Source: Desulfobacterales bacterium
GTDB taxonomy: Bacteria > Desulfobacterota > Desulfobacteria > Desulfobacterales > UBA2174_A
Direction: 5' to 3'
Assembly: GCA_025454075.1 (NCBI GenBank)
Contig: JALOPD010000149.1
Location: 1-8,495 of the forward strand
Length of the DNA: 8,495 nucleotides
Below, one piece after another: positions 5,849 through 8,495 of this stretch. Under the pieces are notes generated by a model. It did not search any database. It had not been told where the DNA came from and saw nothing but the letters and a program-made list of their open reading frames with translations. The position numbers and the translations under genes were made by a program. Position 1 is the stretch's first letter. Every line of letters starts with the position of its first letter.

Positions 5849-6520
5849 ATGGTGCACGATCTTCCCCGATTTCGGCCCATGGGCGACCGCAGTCTGCTCG
5901 TGGAACTGGGGGATACGATCTCCCCGGATGTCAACCGGCGCGTGCAACGGCTCATGCTGCAGCTCCAGCAGGCCCCTCCGCCGGGCGTCCGCGAGATTGC
6001 CCCCGGCTATAGGTCGCTGCTCGTCGTTTATGACCCGCTGTCGATCGCGTGCGCCGAACTGAAGGGGCGCATCGCGGAAGCCGCCGCCCGGCAGGGCCTC
6101 GCCGGCCTGCCGCAGGCGAAGCTGCTCACCGTGCCGGTGTTTTACGGCGGGGGTTACGGGCCGGACCTGGAAGAGGTGGCCGGCCGTCTCGGCATCCCCA
6201 CCGACGAGGTGATCCGGCTGCACACCGAAACGATCTACCGGGTCTACATGATCGGATTCACGCCGGGCTACCCGTACCTGGGCGAGCTGCCGGCGGCCTT
6301 GGCCGTTCCCCGGCGCAGCACGCCGCGCACGCGGGTCCCCAAGGGTTCGGTGGGCATTGCCCAGCGCCAGACGGGCATCTACCCGGTGGAGAGCCCCGGC
6401 GGCTGGCAGATCATCGGATGGACGCCCATCGAGCTGTTCGACCCCTCGCGCCAGCTGCCGTCGCTTTTGGAGATGGGCGACCGGGTCAAATTCGAAGCCG
6501 TGCGGCAAGTGGAGATCTGA
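5849..6520 (+). CDS. pxpB: 5-oxoprolinase subunit B, KipI-like (carboxyltransferase domain subdomain A family)
   Basis: PxpB works with PxpA and PxpC in ATP-dependent 5-oxoproline cleavage. Its Bacillus relative KipI was first described as an inhibitor of the sporulation kinase KinA. The product has 223 residues. Seen: GDRSLLVEL (12-20) near the N-terminus, the linker V-P-V-F-Y-G-G-G-Y-G-P-D-L-E-E-V (95-110), YRVYMIGFTPGYPYLGELP (130-148), and the closing SVGIAQRQTGIYPVESPGGW (167-186) with G-W-T-P. These blocks define the KipI/allophanate-hydrolase subunit 1 family. Start: an in-frame TAA at 5840-5842 lies only two codons upstream, so ATG 5849 is the earliest start possible. AAGGGG (5834-5839) precedes it by 9 bases. 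The urea carboxylase-associated allophanate hydrolase subunit is the main alternative, but adjacent pxpA and pxpC argue for 5-oxoprolinase. Confidence 0.95.
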   Translation: MVHDLPRFRPMGDRSLLVELGDTISPDVNRRVQRLMLQLQQAPPPGVREIAPGYRSLLVVYDPLSIACAELKGRIAEAAARQGLAGLPQAKLLTVPVFYGGGYGPDLEEVAGRLGIPTDEVIRLHTETIYRVYMIGFTPGYPYLGELPAALAVPRRSTPRTRVPKGSVGIAQRQTGIYPVESPGGWQIIGWTPIELFDPSRQLPSLLEMGDRVKFEAVRQVEI

Positions 6521-6523
6521 AAA

Positions 6524-7483
6524 ATGGCGGGCGTGAACACGTTCGAAGTGCTGTCCCCCGGGATCATGAGCACCGTGCAGGATCTCGGTCGGTTCGGCTG
6601 CGCACGATACGGGGTCGCGGCCAGCGGGGCGCTGGACGGGTTTGCCGTTCGGGTGGGAAACCTCCTGGTCGGGAACGACGAGAATGCGGCCGTGCTGGAA
6701 ACCACCCTGATGGGCCTGCGGGTCAAGGTCCTGAGGGACACCGTGGTGGCGGTCACCGGCGGCGACCTCCAGGCGCGCAAGGGCAGCGAGCCGCTTGCGA
6801 TGTGGCGCTCGCACCTGGTCGGAGAGGGCGAGACCATCGTGTTTTCCGGGCCCGCGAGCGGGATCCGCGCCTACCTGGCCGTCGCCGGCGGCATCCAGGC
6901 GGCCGTGGTCATGGGCAGCCGGTCGACCAACCTCTCCTCGGGGTTCGGCGGGTTCGAGGGCCGTCCGCTGCGCAAGGGAGACATTCTGGCGGTTGAGCCG
7001 GTCCAGGACGCCGTGCGTTTCGCCGGCAGGGGCTTCACACCGGCGGCGGTTCCCGCCTACGCTTCGCCTTGGCGCCTGCGGGTGATTTGGGGTCCGCAGG
7101 ACGATCACTTTTCGGAAGCGGGGAAGCAGACCTTCGTGTCGGCCGCATTCACGGTTTCGCCGGACTCCGACCGCACCGGTATCCGCCTGAAGGGTCCGGT
7201 CGTCGCCCGCAGACCCGCTTTGGAGGAGTCCATCATCTCCGAGGGCATTCTGTCGGGCGCCATCCAGGTGCCGGGAGACGGCCAGCCCATCATCATTTTA
7301 GGCGAGACGGCCTCGGGCGGGTACCGCAAGATCGCAACGGTGATCTCGGCCGATCTGCCGCTGCTCGGCCAGATCACCCCCGGCGACGAGGTCGCTTTTG
7401 AGGCCGTGTCGATGGACGAGGCCGTGCAGGCGCTGCGGGAGATGGAGAATCGAATCGACCGGTTCAAGCGAAGCTTGGAATAA
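6524..7483 (+). CDS. pxpC: 5-oxoprolinase subunit C, KipA-like (biotin-dependent carboxyltransferase family domain)
   Basis: PxpC is the third subunit of the 5-oxoprolinase complex. The product has 319 residues, typical of the KipA/AHS2 family. Seen: TVQDLGRFG (17-25), ASGALDGFAVRVGNLLVGN (33-51), YLAVAGGI (117-124), a G-S-R-S-T motif (131-135), GPQDDHF (190-196), SDRTGIRLKG (215-224), SEGILSGAIQVPGDGQPIII (239-258) and GGYRKIATVI (265-274). The ATG at 6524 follows GGAG (6511-6514) by 9 bases. The gene is in the same reading frame as pxpB and separated from it only by TGA and one AAA codon, so the two are certainly co-expressed and are one mutation from a fusion. The name 'biotin-dependent carboxyltransferase' in databases is a similarity label. 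No biotin-binding site is seen here. Confidence 0.95.
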   Translation: MAGVNTFEVLSPGIMSTVQDLGRFGCARYGVAASGALDGFAVRVGNLLVGNDENAAVLETTLMGLRVKVLRDTVVAVTGGDLQARKGSEPLAMWRSHLVGEGETIVFSGPASGIRAYLAVAGGIQAAVVMGSRSTNLSSGFGGFEGRPLRKGDILAVEPVQDAVRFAGRGFTPAAVPAYASPWRLRVIWGPQDDHFSEAGKQTFVSAAFTVSPDSDRTGIRLKGPVVARRPALEESIISEGILSGAIQVPGDGQPIIILGETASGGYRKIATVISADLPLLGQITPGDEVAFEAVSMDEAVQALREMENRIDRFKRSLE

Positions 7484-7573
7484 AGGGATATCCCCTTTGG
7501 ACGGTCCTGTCTTGAAGCAGACCCGCGAAAGCACCCCCCACTCATTCAAAATAGCGAAGAACCTATTTAATGG

Positions 7574-7605
7574 ACGGGCGGGATCGCAACCGAGATCCCG
7601 CCCGT
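7574..7605. terminator. Perfect 12-bp hairpin between convergent pxpC and the protease gene
   Basis: Bases 7574-7585 (ACGGGCGGGATC) pair perfectly with 7594-7605, with an 8-base loop. The hairpin lies 90 bases past the pxpC stop and 16 bases past the protease stop on the other strand. Flanking T-tracts are weak both ways (TT after the stem on +, none on -). It may be a weak bidirectional terminator or a 3'-end-protecting structure. The stem itself is certain and its role is inferred. Confidence 0.55.
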
Positions 7606-7621
7606 TTGCAGATTTACGGAC

Positions 7622-8495
7622 TTAAGCCATTTTAAGCACCATCATGCCGGCGTTGCTGCGCTGAACGAGCAGCGCAATCCCCTCGCCGCCCTTGTGCTTG
7701 GCGAGCAGCTGCTTCAGCTCACCCGTCGAGGATACGGCCTGGCGGTTGACTTCCAGGATCAGATCGCCCTGCTGCACGCCGGCCTTGGCCGCCTTGCTGT
7801 CCGGCCTCACTCCGACCACCACCACGCCGTTCTCGCGGCTGGTTTTCAACCGCTGGGCCATCTCCGGGGTCAGATCGGTCACCTGCAGGCCGTACTCGCC
7901 CTCTTTTTCCACCTGGGGCTTGCCGGCATCGGCGACCGTCAGGGGCCGCTTGGCCACCTTCACGTCGAAGGTCTTTTCCTTGCCGTCGCGCAGGACCGTG
8001 ATCTTGGTGGTGTCGCCCACCGGCAGGGTGGCGGCCTTGGCGGTCAGCTCGCGGCTGGTTTTGATTTTCTCGCCGTCGACCGCGGTGATGATATCCTTGG
8101 CCTTGATGCCGGCCTTATCCGCCGGGTTGCCGGGGACCACGTCGGTCACCAGCACGCCTTCGGAACTCTTCGCGCCGTAGTACTCGGCCAGCTCTCCCTT
8201 GAGGTCCTGGATGTTCACCCCCAGCCAGCCGCGGGTGACCTCGCCGTTGTCCTTCAGTTGAGCCACGATCTTGGTGGCCATGTCGATCGGGATGGCAAAG
8301 CCGATGCCCTGGCCCTGGGCGATGATGGCCGTGTTGATACCCACCACCTCTCCGTTCAGGTTCAACAGCGGCCCGCCGCTGTTGCCCGGGTTGATCGAGG
8401 CGTCGGTCTGGATGAAGTCGTCGTAGGGGCCGGAGCCGATGGCGCGGCCCTTGGCGCTGACGATGCCCGCCGTGACGGTCTGCTCCAGGCCGAAG
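7622..8495 (-). CDS. Do-family (DegP/DegQ/HtrA) periplasmic serine protease, C-terminal part (5' end outside window)
   Basis: HtrA-family proteases degrade or refold damaged envelope proteins in the periplasm. About 290 residues are present. The frame is open to the window edge, with the first whole codon at 8494. Seen: the end of the trypsin-like domain with [14 protein letters not shown], whose Ser (fragment residue 39) is the catalytic nucleophile, then [10 protein letters not shown] closing the protease domain. PDZ1 spans about 89-182, beginning [10 protein letters not shown] and containing [14 protein letters not shown]2 spans about 200-290, with [24 protein letters not shown]. The catalytic His and Asp and the signal peptide would lie beyond 8495. 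GNSGGPL, with two PDZ domains, is the common DegQ/MucD-like form, and I cannot separate DegP from DegQ. The TTG at 8365 is internal and not a start. The gene ends 138 bases from pxpC, tail to tail. Confidence 0.96.
   Translation of the reverse strand, partial: FGLEQTVTAGIVSAKGRAIGSGPYDDFIQTDASINPGNSGGPLLNLNGEVVGINTAIIAQGQGIGFAIPIDMATKIVAQLKDNGEVTRGWLGVNIQDLKGELAEYYGAKSSEGVLVTDVVPGNPADKAGIKAKDIITAVDGEKIKTSRELTAKAATLPVGDTTKITVLRDGKEKTFDVKVAKRPLTVADAGKPQVEKEGEYGLQVTDLTPEMAQRLKTSRENGVVVVGVRPDSKAAKAGVQQGDLILEVNRQAVSSTGELKQLLAKHKGGEGIALLVQRSNAGMMVLKMA

Noticed and set aside
5678..7108. 476-codon open frame on the minus strand opposite pxpB and pxpC
   Set aside because: It is antisense to two strongly supported genes. 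Its product is rich in His, Arg, Pro and Gln without domains, typical of a GC-rich shadow frame.
5849..7483. Urea carboxylase/allophanate hydrolase subunits instead of 5-oxoprolinase B and C
   Set aside because: The same families occur there, but the adjacent intact pxpA and absence of a biotin carboxylase or amidase favour 5-oxoprolinase.
7485..7494. Perfect palindrome GGGATATCCC just after the pxpC stop
   Set aside because: Short, with a tight loop and no T-tract after it. Likely chance, though a weak hairpin is possible.

Overview
The window is a GC-rich, gene-dense stretch of bacterial chromosome. Proteins, gene order and base composition suggest a deltaproteobacterium (Desulfobacterota-like). 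That assignment is inferred from overall resemblance and was not tested. Almost every base lies in a recognisable core-type gene. There is no tRNA, rRNA, CRISPR array, insertion sequence or phage gene, and no gene-free stretch longer than 300 bases.

Left block (1-3160, + strand): the 3' part of ruvA, then ruvB (Holliday-junction branch migration), then a SAM hydrolase of the DUF62/SAM hydroxide adenosyltransferase family, then an unrecognised single-pass membrane protein with a coiled coil and a C-terminal globular domain. The last three are packed with a 1-base gap and a 17-base overlap, so they look co-transcribed. The membrane-protein gene meets a CYTH-domain gene on the minus strand tail to tail, with a 19-base overlap and no visible terminator.

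Middle block (3142-4817): the CYTH gene (-) and rplM-rpsI (+, ribosomal proteins uL13 and uS9) diverge from an AT-rich intergenic region of about 118 bases. That region carries a good sigma70-type promoter on each strand. The CYTH promoter sits so close to its ATG that the mRNA is predicted to be leaderless. rplM starts with GTG behind an AGGAG. rpsI is followed by a textbook intrinsic terminator.

Right block (4921-7483, +): pxpA, pxpB and pxpC encode the three subunits of the prokaryotic ATP-dependent 5-oxoprolinase. pxpA and pxpB are 145 bases apart. pxpB and pxpC are in the same frame, separated by only a stop and one codon. The block ends in a 12-bp perfect hairpin, facing the minus-strand 3' part of a DegP/DegQ/HtrA-type periplasmic serine protease with two PDZ domains (7622 to the window end).

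I found no convincing new multi-gene system. The points most worth a second look are the predicted leaderless CYTH transcript, the in-frame pxpB/pxpC junction, the C9 tract inside the unrecognised membrane-protein gene, and that gene itself.
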